Shown piece after piece: positions 24,739 through 33,655 of a stretch of DNA of 34,839 bases (position 1 is its first letter; every line of letters starts with the position of its first letter). Source of the DNA: Bacteroidales bacterium. GTDB lineage: Bacteria > Bacteroidota > Bacteroidia > Bacteroidales > B18-G4. A program made the translations under genes and the position numbers. The stretch lies in NCBI GenBank assembly GCA_018400295.1, contig JAGYMZ010000026.1:1-34839 (forward strand). Reading direction: 5' to 3'. A model generated the notes under the pieces. The model was given only the letters and a program-made list of their open reading frames with translations. It made no database searches and was not told the DNA's origin.

Positions 24739-26592
24739 ATGGCAAAAAAGAATCAAAATGCCCGGGTTGTAGAAGTTGACGAAGTGGTTGTGAAATTTGC
24801 TGGTGATTCAGGGGACGGCATGCAGCTTAGCGGATTTCAGTTGTCGGATACTTCGGCCTTTGCAGGGAATGACCTTTCAACCTTTCCCGACTTTCCATCA
24901 GAGATACGTGCCCCTCAGGGAACGCTGGCCGGGGTTTCCGGATTCCAGATCCACATCGGGCACAAGGCGGTTCAAACCCCCGGCGACAAAGCCGATGTTT
25001 TGGTAGCTCTGAACCCTGCGGCGCTTAAGGCAAATATGAAGTGGGTCAAGCCCGGGGCCACCATCATCATAGATATTGACAATTTTGACAACAAGCATTA
25101 TAAAAAAGCCGGCTATGTTGAAGATCCGCTTGGTGACGGGTCCCTTGTCGGATACAATATTGTAAAGGCACCCATTACATCCCTGTCTAAAGCGAATGTC
25201 CGTGATCTGGGCCTGGACCCGAAATCGGCCGAAAGGACAAGGAATGAATTTGCCCTGGGTATTTTGTACTGGCTTTTCAACAAGGATTTAAAGCTGGGTG
25301 AGGATTTTATCTCTCAAAAATTTGCAAAGAAGGAGATCCTTGCCGAGGCAAATAAGCGTGTTTTCAGGGCCGGATTCAGTTATGCGGAAACCGTGGAAGC
25401 CCTCAGGACCACGTATCAGATCAATCCCATCCTGAACCGCAAGGGCCGGTTTCGAAACATTACCGGAAATATCGCCCTGGCCTGGGGTTTGATCGCGGTG
25501 GCGGAAAGATCCGGCAAGGAGCTCTTTCTTGGATCATACCCGATCACACCGGCTTCTGAAATATTACAGGAACTCTCAAAAAGAAAAGAACTGAACGTAA
25601 AAACCTTCCAGGCGGAAGATGAAATAGCGGGTATAAACTCAGCCATCGGCGCTTCTTTTGCAGGCTCCTTTGCTGCTACTTCCACTTCCGGGCCAGGACT
25701 TGCGCTGAAATCCGAAGCCATTGGCCTTGCGGTCATGACCGAATTGCCCCTTGTTATTGTGAATGTGCAGAGGGCCGGGCCGGCCACCGGCATGCCGACC
25801 AAACCGGAACAGGGGGATCTGATGCAGGCATTGTACGGGCGCAATGGAGAAAGCCCCGTGGTCGTTATTGCCTCAAGTACGCCGGCCAATTGTTTCGATT
25901 ATGCTTATATGGCAGGAAAGATCGCCATGGAACACATGGTGCCGGTCATACTGCTGTCGGACGGCTACCTGGCCAACGGTTCGGAATTGTGGGCCTTGCC
26001 GGATGTAAGTGAAATGCCCTCCATAGATCCGCCAATGGTCAGGGATAACGATGAAGACTATCAACCCTATAAAAGGGACCCGGAAAAATTATCCCGTTTC
26101 TGGGCTGTTCCCGGACAGGAAGGGTTGCGGCACAGGGTCGGCGGACTGGAAAAGGAAAATATTACCGGGGAGGTTTCCCATGGACCACTGAATCATGAAC
26201 GCATGGTGCATATACGGGAAGAAAAAGTGCAGCGCATTGCAAATTATATTCCTGACTTAAAAGTACATGGAGGAGATTCAGGTGAATTGCTCGTCATTGG
26301 CTGGGGAGGAACATACGGGGCTTTGATCAGCGCCGTGAAAGATCTGCAGGATGAGGGGAATAACATCAGCCTGGCCCAGTTCAATTATATTAAACCCCTG
26401 CCCAAAAATACAAGAGAGGTTATTCACCGTTTCGATAAGGTGATCGTATGCGAGATCAATACCGGGCAGTTTGCCACTTATCTCGGGGCCCAGTTTCCTG
26501 AGGTCAGGTTCTTAAAGTATAATAAGATACAGGGCCTTCCTTTTATGATCTCAGAGCTTAAGGAAAAATTTATTCAAATTCTGGAGGATTAA
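24739..26592 (+). CDS. korA: 2-oxoacid:ferredoxin oxidoreductase subunit alpha (fused gamma-alpha), probably 2-oxoglutarate
   Basis: With KorB this enzyme oxidatively decarboxylates a 2-oxoacid to the acyl-CoA and reduces ferredoxin; in Bacteroidota the substrate is usually 2-oxoglutarate. The 617-residue protein has an N-terminal gamma domain (VKFAGDSGDGMQLSG at about 18-32, through about 190). The alpha domain follows with FLGSYPITPASEILQEL, FQAEDEIAGINSAIGASFAG, STSGPGLALKSEAIG and QRAGPATGMPTKPEQGD, and a C-terminal domain with VIGWGGTYGA. Pyruvate or branched-chain acids cannot be excluded by sequence alone. The ATG at 24739 follows an exact -7 box. korB begins 3 bases after its stop. 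Confidence 0.9.
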   Translation: MAKKNQNARVVEVDEVVVKFAGDSGDGMQLSGFQLSDTSAFAGNDLSTFPDFPSEIRAPQGTLAGVSGFQIHIGHKAVQTPGDKADVLVALNPAALKANMKWVKPGATIIIDIDNFDNKHYKKAGYVEDPLGDGSLVGYNIVKAPITSLSKANVRDLGLDPKSAERTRNEFALGILYWLFNKDLKLGEDFISQKFAKKEILAEANKRVFRAGFSYAETVEALRTTYQINPILNRKGRFRNITGNIALAWGLIAVAERSGKELFLGSYPITPASEILQELSKRKELNVKTFQAEDEIAGINSAIGASFAGSFAATSTSGPGLALKSEAIGLAVMTELPLVIVNVQRAGPATGMPTKPEQGDLMQALYGRNGESPVVVIASSTPANCFDYAYMAGKIAMEHMVPVILLSDGYLANGSELWALPDVSEMPSIDPPMVRDNDEDYQPYKRDPEKLSRFWAVPGQEGLRHRVGGLEKENITGEVSHGPLNHERMVHIREEKVQRIANYIPDLKVHGGDSGELLVIGWGGTYGALISAVKDLQDEGNNISLAQFNYIKPLPKNTREVIHRFDKVIVCEINTGQFATYLGAQFPEVRFLKYNKIQGLPFMISELKEKFIQILED

Positions 26593-26595
26593 GTT

Positions 26596-27633
26596 ATGGC
26601 TGAACCCGCTAACAAAGATACAGGTACGATTGCAAAGCCCTCAAGAGCGGACTATAAAGTTTCACAGCCTGTGAAGTGGTGTGCCGGATGTGGTTCTTTT
26701 GCCATTCTTGCATCGGTTCAAAATGCCCTTGCAGAAAGCGGCGTAAGAAAGGAGGATGTGGTTTTTGTGTCGGGCATCGGATGTTCGTCCAGATTTCCAT
26801 ATTACATCAATACGTATGGCTTCCATGGTTTGCATGGCCGCGGGGCGGTGATCGCTTCCGGCATAAAGATCGCCAATCCCGGCCTGGATGTGTGGCATGT
26901 TACCGGCGATGGCGACAGTATGGCCATCGGGGGGAACCACTTCATCCATGTGGTGCGAAGAAATATCGATATGAATATCCTGATCTTTAACAACAAGATC
27001 TACGGACTTACCAAGGGACAGTATTCTCCCACAACGCCAAGGGGCAGCGTAACCAAAACATCCCCGGACGGAACCATTGAAAATCCTTTCAAACCGGGCG
27101 AATTGACCATGGGGTCCCAGGGGACATTTTTTGCCAGGGTGGTGGATACGGAACCCAAACGCATGAAGCAGGTTTTTTTGGAAGCTTCAAAGCACCGCGG
27201 GACTTCAGTGATCGAAATACTCCAGAATTGCGTTATTTTTAACAACCGGATACATATGGAGATCTCCGGAAAAGATGTGAAAGATGACCATCAGATCTAT
27301 CTGGAGCACGGAAAGCCTATGATCTTTGGTAAAAACAGGGATAAGGGGATCATTCTGGAAAGGGCCGGATTAAAAGTGGTGAAGCTTGGAGAGGACGGCA
27401 TCACTGAAAAGGATGTGCTGGTCCATGATGCATGCAATCCGGATGATACCACCCATTATATGCTGGTAAGGATGACATTGCCGGATTATCCCGTTGCCAC
27501 AGGCGTCATCCGTTCATATGAGGCCCAGACCTACGAACGGGCCCTGCAGGAACAAATGGATGAGGCCAGGGGAAAATCGAAATTGAAAAACGTACAGGAC
27601 CTGCTTAAACAGAACAGTTGGAATGTGAAGTAG
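26596..27633 (+). CDS. korB: 2-oxoacid:ferredoxin oxidoreductase subunit beta
   Basis: This is the thiamine diphosphate and [4Fe-4S] subunit that partners KorA. The 345-residue protein carries the cluster ligands C29 and C32 (WCAGCGS), C63 (GIGCSSR) and C212 (LQNCVIF). The TPP/Mg motif is GDGDSMAIGGNH (about 104-115) with FNNKIYGLTKGQYSPT after it. All four cysteines are present, so the enzyme should be functional. The segment GLHGRGAVIASGIKIA is typical of the family. It is translated from the same mRNA as korA and converges with the receptor-like gene 17 bases downstream. Confidence 0.93.
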   Translation: MAEPANKDTGTIAKPSRADYKVSQPVKWCAGCGSFAILASVQNALAESGVRKEDVVFVSGIGCSSRFPYYINTYGFHGLHGRGAVIASGIKIANPGLDVWHVTGDGDSMAIGGNHFIHVVRRNIDMNILIFNNKIYGLTKGQYSPTTPRGSVTKTSPDGTIENPFKPGELTMGSQGTFFARVVDTEPKRMKQVFLEASKHRGTSVIEILQNCVIFNNRIHMEISGKDVKDDHQIYLEHGKPMIFGKNRDKGIILERAGLKVVKLGEDGITEKDVLVHDACNPDDTTHYMLVRMTLPDYPVATGVIRSYEAQTYERALQEQMDEARGKSKLKNVQDLLKQNSWNVK

Positions 27634-27650
27634 GGGGCCGTATTCATGCG

Positions 27651-28457
27651 TCAACCCCCCTTCTTCCCGTCTTCCCGGAGGATCCCACTGTATTGTTCCC
27701 TCAAATATGCCGGCGCGCGCAACATCATTGACCCATACCAGCCAAAGATCTCTCCATCCACCAGGTGTGCCCGGGAACCGGGAAAACGGCCTTCCATTTC
27801 TTCGACATCTGCTTCATCGAATGGATAAGGCTCGGATGGAAGCAAGAGATCAGGGCATCCGCTGATCTCCCCCGGCCGTATTTTTTTGTACCCTGTTTCT
27901 GATAAGGGGAGATGATTGCTGAAACCTGATCTTTCGAGCATATCCGTAATGAAGGTATTGTGGCCGGCAACCATGTACGGGTTCTTCCAGACAAAATACA
28001 GACAGGGGTGGGGGCAGGATGGTAAGCGCAGACCGGAAAACCCATGCATGATCTCAATGGTCATATGGATGGCTTCATCTGTTTGCCCGGTCATTTCCCC
28101 GATCCTCAGGATCATTTGCAAGGCGTGGTTGAAGGAGGTGATATGAAAGACAAACACAGGAAAGTGCCGTTGCAGTTCCAGGACCTGGTCCTTCGTGTTT
28201 TCCTCCATGGAAGCAATGATCAGGTCCGGGGCGATCTCCATGATCCGGGCTTTGCTGACCCTTGCCGGGCCCCCTACAGAGGGTAAACGGCGGGTTTTCT
28301 CGAGCGGATGGATGCAATAATCCGTAACCCCTGCCATAAGCGCACCTGCACCCAGATCAAAAATCGTCTGGGTAATGGAAGGGCACAGGGAAACGATCCT
28401 GCGTGGTGTTTTCTTCAGGATGATTGTATTTCCGAGGTCATCTCTGATTTCCATCAT
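27651..28457 (-). CDS. Helical-backbone metal receptor / BtuF-like substrate-binding protein without signal peptide
   Basis: About 268 residues resemble class III periplasmic binding proteins (PF01497): RIVSLCPSITQTIFDLGAG, SVGGPARVSKARIMEIAPDLIIAS, then a linking helix and a second lobe with PYMVAGHNTFITDMLERSGFSNHL and CPDLLLPSEPYPF. Such proteins bind cobalamin or iron chelates for ABC import. No signal peptide or lipobox is visible from the ATG at 28457 (MMEIRDDLGNT) or in the open extension upstream, so it may be cytoplasmic. No permease or ATPase gene is adjacent. A TACCTTTA box (28537-28530, one mismatch) could be its -7. Upstream starts (for example 28553) cannot be fully excluded. 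Confidence 0.75.
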   Translation of the reverse strand: MMEIRDDLGNTIILKKTPRRIVSLCPSITQTIFDLGAGALMAGVTDYCIHPLEKTRRLPSVGGPARVSKARIMEIAPDLIIASMEENTKDQVLELQRHFPVFVFHITSFNHALQMILRIGEMTGQTDEAIHMTIEIMHGFSGLRLPSCPHPCLYFVWKNPYMVAGHNTFITDMLERSGFSNHLPLSETGYKKIRPGEISGCPDLLLPSEPYPFDEADVEEMEGRFPGSRAHLVDGEIFGWYGSMMLRAPAYLREQYSGILREDGKKGG

Positions 28458-28578
28458 ACATTCCTGATAAATGCTTGTATCCTGCTTGTTCGCCTGTGTT
28501 TCTGCAGAATACTGCCTGACTTCATTATCTAAAGGTACAAAAATTCCGGCCATTCTCCGGTTGGGGAGGATCTTTTCA

Positions 28579-28586
28579 TAACTTTG
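28579..28586 (+). promoter_or_regulatory. Predicted -7 box of tilS, abutting its start codon
   Basis: TAACTTTG matches TAnnTTTG exactly and ends only 4 bases before the tilS ATG at 28591. A TTG at 28561-28563 is 15 bases upstream, shorter than usual. If used, the transcript would have almost no leader. Confidence 0.55.
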
Positions 28587-28590
28587 CCAT

Positions 28591-29913
28591 ATGATCCGGG
28601 AAATCAGACGATTCATAGAAGGGAACCGCTTGCTGAAGGAAGGCGATGTCCTTCTGGTTGCTGTGAGCGGGGGCATTGATTCCATGGTTATGGCACATGC
28701 TTTGCATAAAGCCGGGTTCGGTTTTTCCATAGCCCACTGTAATTTTCAGTTGCGGGGCAGTGAATCCGGCGGTGATGAGAAGTTTGTCAGGGAATACGGG
28801 GAAAGCCTGGGGTGCCGGGTGCACCTTAAAAGATTTGATACGCAAGCCTATGCCAGGGAAAAGAAGGTCTCTGTGCAAATGGCTGCCCGCAAATTGCGGT
28901 ACGACTGGTTTGAGGAACTGGCCGGTGAATATGGATATAGCCGGATCGCCACTGCCCACCAGGCAGATGATGCGGTAGAGACCTTCTTCATTAATTTGCT
29001 GCGGGGCACCGGCCTGGGCGGGTTGACCGGCATCAATGTCCAATGGGGGAAGGTCATACGCCCCCTGTTGTTCGCTTCCCGGGCTGAGATCATTGCCTAT
29101 GCAAAAAGCCACCGGATTGCCTACAGGGAAGATCGTTCCAATGCAGAGACCAAATATCTGAGAAATAAAATCAGACATGATGTCCTCCCCTTGCTGGGCC
29201 GCATCGAACCGGCGTTTGCTCCGGTGATGCAGGATAATATTGCCCGGCTTAATTCCCAGCACATGCTGTATAAAGATATGTTGGAAGAGAAGATCAAATC
29301 ACTGACACGGAAGACCAGGGACGGGATCCGGATCGATACCGCCCTGCTTGCCGGGGAGAAGCATAAGGAACAGCTATTGTATGAGATCCTGGGAGGATAC
29401 GGATTCAGTTTTCCGGTTGTGCGGGATATGCTGCGTTATATGGACGGAATGCCCGGAAAAACCTACCTGTCTTCTGCCCATACAGTGGTGCGTGACCGGA
29501 ATGCACTGATCCTTTCCACCAGGAAAGGATCCGACGATGCCAGGTACTACCTTCCGTCAGGGCATGCTGAAATTTTTTCCCCCCTGCATCTTTGCATTGA
29601 GATCATGCCGCGGGAAGACATTGAAATCTCCACGGATCCGCGGATAGCCTGTATTGACAGGGATATGGTGGAATTCCCGCTGACCATAAGGAAATGGAAG
29701 CAGGGCGACCGCTTTTATCCTCTTGGAATGGATCATTCCAGGAAATTGAGCGATTTTTTCACAGACCTGAAATTGTCGCTTCCGGAAAAGGAAAATGTTT
29801 GGCTTTTATGTTCCGGCAATGATATTGTATGGATAATCGGATACCGGATCGATCACCGTTACCGCGTCACCTCAGCCACCCGCCAGGTATTGCGGATTAC
29901 CTGGGATCAGTGA
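28591..29913 (+). CDS. tilS: tRNA(Ile)-lysidine synthase
   Basis: TilS converts C34 of the CAU anticodon of tRNA-Ile to lysidine so that it reads AUA. The 440-residue protein has the PP-loop SGGIDS at 26-31, followed by AHCNFQLRGSESGGDE, TAHQADDAVETFFINLLRG and RNKIRHDVLPLL. The C-terminal substrate-binding domain includes DRFYPLGMDHSRKLSDFFTDLKL. Its length and motif set are standard. The N-terminal residues before the PP-loop match the family spacing, so ATG 28591 is likely right although the -7 box ends 4 bases before it. dsbD follows with its own promoter. Confidence 0.95.
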   Translation: MIREIRRFIEGNRLLKEGDVLLVAVSGGIDSMVMAHALHKAGFGFSIAHCNFQLRGSESGGDEKFVREYGESLGCRVHLKRFDTQAYAREKKVSVQMAARKLRYDWFEELAGEYGYSRIATAHQADDAVETFFINLLRGTGLGGLTGINVQWGKVIRPLLFASRAEIIAYAKSHRIAYREDRSNAETKYLRNKIRHDVLPLLGRIEPAFAPVMQDNIARLNSQHMLYKDMLEEKIKSLTRKTRDGIRIDTALLAGEKHKEQLLYEILGGYGFSFPVVRDMLRYMDGMPGKTYLSSAHTVVRDRNALILSTRKGSDDARYYLPSGHAEIFSPLHLCIEIMPREDIEISTDPRIACIDRDMVEFPLTIRKWKQGDRFYPLGMDHSRKLSDFFTDLKLSLPEKENVWLLCSGNDIVWIIGYRIDHRYRVTSATRQVLRITWDQ

Positions 29914-29937
29914 CCGGTTTTCGTTTTTTCAGGATTA

Positions 29938-29970
29938 TTGCATATATCCGGACGATATTTTATAAATTTG
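29938..29970 (+). promoter_or_regulatory. Promoter of dsbD
   Basis: TTG (29938-29940) and TAAATTTG (29963-29970) are 22 bases apart. The -7 box is exact and the leader to ATG 29999 would be about 20-25 nt. Confidence 0.7.
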
Positions 29971-29998
29971 CACATTCATTAAATATAAAGTGTTATAT

Positions 29999-32101
29999 AT
30001 GTATATATCATCGGTAAGATCTGCGTTTGTAAAGGTCATCGCATTACTGGTTCTCAGCATTCCTGCCCATGCCTTTTCCCAGGTTCTTGAGCCCGTAACG
30101 TGGTCTTTTGACAGTAAGATGAAGAGCGACACGGAAGCGGAACTCATTTTTCAGGCCAGCATTGATGAGCATTGGCATTTGTATTCCCAGGACATTCCCA
30201 TGTCCCCGCCCGCCACAACTTTTACGTTTGAAGAGCGCGGCAAATATGAGCGGATCGGTGAGGTAGAGGAATCCGAATCCATCCGGGAGTATGATCCGAA
30301 TTTCGACATGGAGCTGAAGTACTTTTCCGGGGAAGCCACCTTTACCCAGAGGATCCGCCTGCTTACGGATGAACCTGTGGTTGTCCGGGGATCCCTTGAA
30401 TTCATGTGCTGCGATGACAAGCAATGCCTTCCCCCGGCCGAGGTGGAATATACATTTTTCTTCAACGGGGCCACCGAAGCGGATGTCCCGGTTGCATCCG
30501 GTGAAGACGGGGAAGGGGCGCTGTTTGAAACCGGGACCCCGGATGCGGCTGCGGAGCAGGAGGGGGAGCGTGTGGATATTTCCGAAGAACGGATTGAAGG
30601 CAGGGTGATCACCGGGGATGATTCTTCGTTGCTGATATTTTTTCTGCTATCTTTTCTGGCAGGCCTGGCAGCCATCCTGACGCCCTGTGTTTTCCCGATG
30701 ATCCCCATGACGGTGACCTTTTTCATGCACGATTCCGACAAGAAGGCCCGGGCCAAATTCCAGGCCATTGTGTATGGCGTTTCCATTGTATTGATATACA
30801 CGGTTGTGGGAACGATCGTAGCCGTCACCCTGGGGGCTAATTTTGCCAACTGGCTTAGTACGCACTGGATACCCAATGTTTTCTTTTTCCTGGTCTTCAT
30901 GTTTTTTGCGGCTTCCTTTTTGGGTATGTTTGAGATCACCCTTCCCAACTGGATGATCAGCCGGTCGGATAAGCAGGCCGACAAAGGGGGCTTTTCCGGG
31001 GCGTTCTTCATGGCGTTTACCCTTGTGCTGGTTTCATTTTCCTGCACAGGCCCCATCGTAGGTGCGATTCTGGTGAAATCCGCGACCGGCCAGGTCCTCA
31101 CACCCATTGTCGGCATGCTTGGGTTTTCCCTGGCTTTTGCGCTTCCCTTCACCCTGTTTGCTTTTTTCCCATCCTGGCTGAGCTCCCTGCCAAAATCCGG
31201 CGGATGGCTGAATTCCGTCAAGGTGGTATTGGGTTTTATCGAGCTGGCGCTCGGACTGAAGTTTCTGAGCATTGCCGATCAAACATATCACTGGGGCATT
31301 CTTGACCGGGAAGTGTACCTGGCTTTCTGGATCGTTATTTTTACCCTGATGGGATTTTATCTTTTGGGCAAGCTAAAATTTTCCCACGATAGTGAATTGC
31401 CCTATATTCCGGTACCACGCCTTCTCATGGCCATTATTACCTTTACCTTTGTCATGTACCTCGTTCCGGGTATGTGGGGCGCCCCGCTGAAGGCCCTTTC
31501 GGGATACCTGCCGCCGACTTCCACACATGATTTTGACATTAACGATATTGTACGCGACAATGCCCGGATCGTTCAGGGCTCAGATGTCCGGCCAGGCATT
31601 TGCGACAACCCCAAATATCATGATTTCCTGCACCTTCCTCACGGACTTGAGGGTTATTTTGATTATGAGCAGGGGCTGGCTTGTGCAAAAAAATTGGACA
31701 AGCCTGTCTTTATCGACTTTACCGGTCACGGCTGCGTCAATTGCCGTGAAATGGAAGCAAATGTGTGGGCCGATCCGAAGGTGCTGACGAGGTTACGGAA
31801 CGACTATGTGATCATTGCTTTGTATGTGGACGACAAAACCAGGTTGCCGGAATCCGATTGGATCCGGTCCACGTATGACGGAAAGATGAAAAAGACCATC
31901 GGTAAAAAGTATGCGGATTTCCAGATATCACGCTTTAATGTCAATGCACAACCTTTTTACGTGCTTATGGACCCCAATGAAAAAATGCTGATACAGCCCC
32001 GTGCCTATGACCTTGATGTAGATGAATTTGTCGAATTCCTGGACAGGGGGCTTGCAGAGTATGAGCGGCGAAAAAACAGGGGAGACCGGACCCCAGGCTA
32101 A
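29999..32101 (+). CDS. dsbD: Thiol:disulfide interchange protein DsbD
   Basis: DsbD carries reducing power from cytoplasmic thioredoxin across the inner membrane to periplasmic proteins. The 700-residue protein has a signal peptide (about 1-28). A periplasmic N-terminal domain carries cysteines C137, C138 and C143 in FMCCDDKQCLPP. Eight or so membrane helices follow with the paired cysteines C230 (TPCVFP) and C349 (FSCTGP). A C-terminal thioredoxin domain has C579-V-N-C582. All three redox relay units are present. ATG 29999 is preferred; a GTG at 29990 is also in frame. It converges with the M20 peptidase gene 26 bases downstream. Confidence 0.93.
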   Translation: MYISSVRSAFVKVIALLVLSIPAHAFSQVLEPVTWSFDSKMKSDTEAELIFQASIDEHWHLYSQDIPMSPPATTFTFEERGKYERIGEVEESESIREYDPNFDMELKYFSGEATFTQRIRLLTDEPVVVRGSLEFMCCDDKQCLPPAEVEYTFFFNGATEADVPVASGEDGEGALFETGTPDAAAEQEGERVDISEERIEGRVITGDDSSLLIFFLLSFLAGLAAILTPCVFPMIPMTVTFFMHDSDKKARAKFQAIVYGVSIVLIYTVVGTIVAVTLGANFANWLSTHWIPNVFFFLVFMFFAASFLGMFEITLPNWMISRSDKQADKGGFSGAFFMAFTLVLVSFSCTGPIVGAILVKSATGQVLTPIVGMLGFSLAFALPFTLFAFFPSWLSSLPKSGGWLNSVKVVLGFIELALGLKFLSIADQTYHWGILDREVYLAFWIVIFTLMGFYLLGKLKFSHDSELPYIPVPRLLMAIITFTFVMYLVPGMWGAPLKALSGYLPPTSTHDFDINDIVRDNARIVQGSDVRPGICDNPKYHDFLHLPHGLEGYFDYEQGLACAKKLDKPVFIDFTGHGCVNCREMEANVWADPKVLTRLRNDYVIIALYVDDKTRLPESDWIRSTYDGKMKKTIGKKYADFQISRFNVNAQPFYVLMDPNEKMLIQPRAYDLDVDEFVEFLDRGLAEYERRKNRGDRTPG

Positions 32102-32127
32102 GCATCAGGGTCCGGCACCCTTATGGT

Positions 32128-33495
32128 TTATTTCATTTCCGCATAATACTTAAAGAAGTATGGTATGGTTTCAATCCCTTTGAAGAACTGTTCCAGCGGG
32201 AAGTTTTCATTGGGTGAGTGGATTGCATCCGATTCCAGTCCGAATCCCATCAGAATGCTTTTTATGCCCAGGACTTTTTCGAAGGTGGAGATGATGGGAA
32301 TGCTGCCTCCGCTGCGATAGGGAACGGGCATTTGATGATATGTGGCTTCAAAGGCCTTTTCGGCTGCCTGGTATTCTGTCATGACGGTGGGGGAAACATA
32401 GGCCTGTCCACCGTGAAGTGCTTCGACCTTCACCTTGACCGATGGCGGGGCGATTTTTTTGAAGTGCTCCTCAAAAAGCCTGCTTATTTTTTCATAATCC
32501 TGGTTGGGGACGAGCCTCATGGATATCTTCGCATGGGCGTTGGACGGGATCACCGTTTTGGCTCCTTCGCCGGTATATCCTCCCCATATGCCGTTCACAT
32601 CGAGCGAGGGACGTATGCCGGTCCGTTCAAGGGTCGTGTATCCTTCTTCGCCGTGGACTTCCTTGATATCAATGGCTTTTTCATATTCCTTCAGGCTGAA
32701 CGGGGCCATGCCCATTTTTTCGCGTTCTTCCCTGCTGATTTCAATGACATCGTCGTAAAATCCCGGGATGGTTATGCGGTTTTTTTCATCCGTGAGCGAA
32801 GAGATCATATCCGTCAGGATATTTATGGGATTGGCCACGGCACCGCCATAAAGACCGGAGTGTAGGTCCCGGTTCGGTCCGGTAACTTCCACTTCCATAT
32901 AGCTCAGTCCACGAAGTCCTGTAGTAATGGAAGGTACATCTTTGGCAAGCATGGAGGTGTCGGATACCAGGATGACATCCCCCTTGAGCAGTTCCTTGTG
33001 TTCGGCGCAGAATTTACCCAGGCTGGGCGACCCGATCTCTTCTTCCCCTTCGATCATAAATTTCACATTGCATGGCAGTGTGCCGGTGTTGACCATCATT
33101 TCAAAGGCCTTGGCATGCATAAATGCTTGTCCTTTGTCGTCATCCGCTCCCCTGGCATAGATGATGCCGTCTTTTATCACCGGTTCAAAGGGCTCTGTAT
33201 TCCATAAATCCACCGGGTCTACGGGCATAACGTCGTAATGCCCGTATATTATGACCGTTGGGGCGCCGGGATCGATGAACTTTTCCCCATACACAACGGG
33301 GTTGCCTTCCGAGGGCATGATCTCGGCTTTATCCGCTCCCGCATCCAGTATGATCTTTTTCCAGTACTCTGCTGCGCGCAGCATTTCATCTTTTTTCCCG
33401 GATTCAGAACTGATGGAGGGAATGCGTATCAATCCGAAAAGTTCGTCCAGAAATCTGTCTTTGTTCTCTTCAATATATTTCTTTACGTGTTCCAT
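32128..33495 (-). CDS. M20 family dipeptidase / metallopeptidase
   Basis: The 455-residue zinc peptidase has the M20 landmarks: YGHYDVMPVDP (metal H86, with D88 nearby), ARGADDDKGQ (bridging Asp about 118-119), EGEEEIGSP (catalytic Glu about 151-152) and a late GGSIPII segment. The dimerisation lid lies in about residues 200-320 (NRDLHSGLYGG). The sequence resembles CNDP2-type cytosolic dipeptidases. No signal peptide is seen, so it probably cleaves dipeptides in the cytoplasm. It is a single-gene unit with its own -7 box and is divergent from gap. Confidence 0.9.
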   Translation of the reverse strand: MEHVKKYIEENKDRFLDELFGLIRIPSISSESGKKDEMLRAAEYWKKIILDAGADKAEIMPSEGNPVVYGEKFIDPGAPTVIIYGHYDVMPVDPVDLWNTEPFEPVIKDGIIYARGADDDKGQAFMHAKAFEMMVNTGTLPCNVKFMIEGEEEIGSPSLGKFCAEHKELLKGDVILVSDTSMLAKDVPSITTGLRGLSYMEVEVTGPNRDLHSGLYGGAVANPINILTDMISSLTDEKNRITIPGFYDDVIEISREEREKMGMAPFSLKEYEKAIDIKEVHGEEGYTTLERTGIRPSLDVNGIWGGYTGEGAKTVIPSNAHAKISMRLVPNQDYEKISRLFEEHFKKIAPPSVKVKVEALHGGQAYVSPTVMTEYQAAEKAFEATYHQMPVPYRSGGSIPIISTFEKVLGIKSILMGFGLESDAIHSPNENFPLEQFFKGIETIPYFFKYYAEMK

Positions 33496-33548
33496 AAAAT
33501 GAGATTTTATCTTTATTCATGATTCATTTATTCATTCCAAAAGAAAAC

Positions 33549-33556
33549 CAAAAGTA
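33549..33556 (-). promoter_or_regulatory. Predicted -7 box of the M20 peptidase gene
   Basis: TACTTTTG on the minus strand is an exact TAnnTTTG match and gives a leader of about 50 nt. No -33 TTG is seen at the expected distance. Confidence 0.55.
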
Positions 33557-33596
33557 AGAATTCTTTCAAAAATCCCGGATGTTTGAGCAAATTAAA

Positions 33597-33604
33597 TAAT
33601 TTTG
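33597..33604 (+). promoter_or_regulatory. Predicted -7 box of gap
   Basis: TAATTTTG matches TAnnTTTG exactly, about 50 bases before the gap ATG at 33656. A frame start at 33602 would fall inside this box and is rejected. The -33 is unclear. Confidence 0.55.
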
Positions 33605-33655
33605 CCGGTGTGGCATGCATGTGCAAATAACAAGAATCGCATAAAAACTGATATC

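Noticed and set aside
30151-31272. 373-codon minus-strand frame inside dsbD
   Set aside because: Antisense to intact DsbD membrane and redox motifs; composition typical of a shadow frame.
32107-32121. Small hairpin between dsbD and the M20 gene as a bidirectional terminator
   Set aside because: The stem is only 5 bp and is not followed by a proper T run on either strand.
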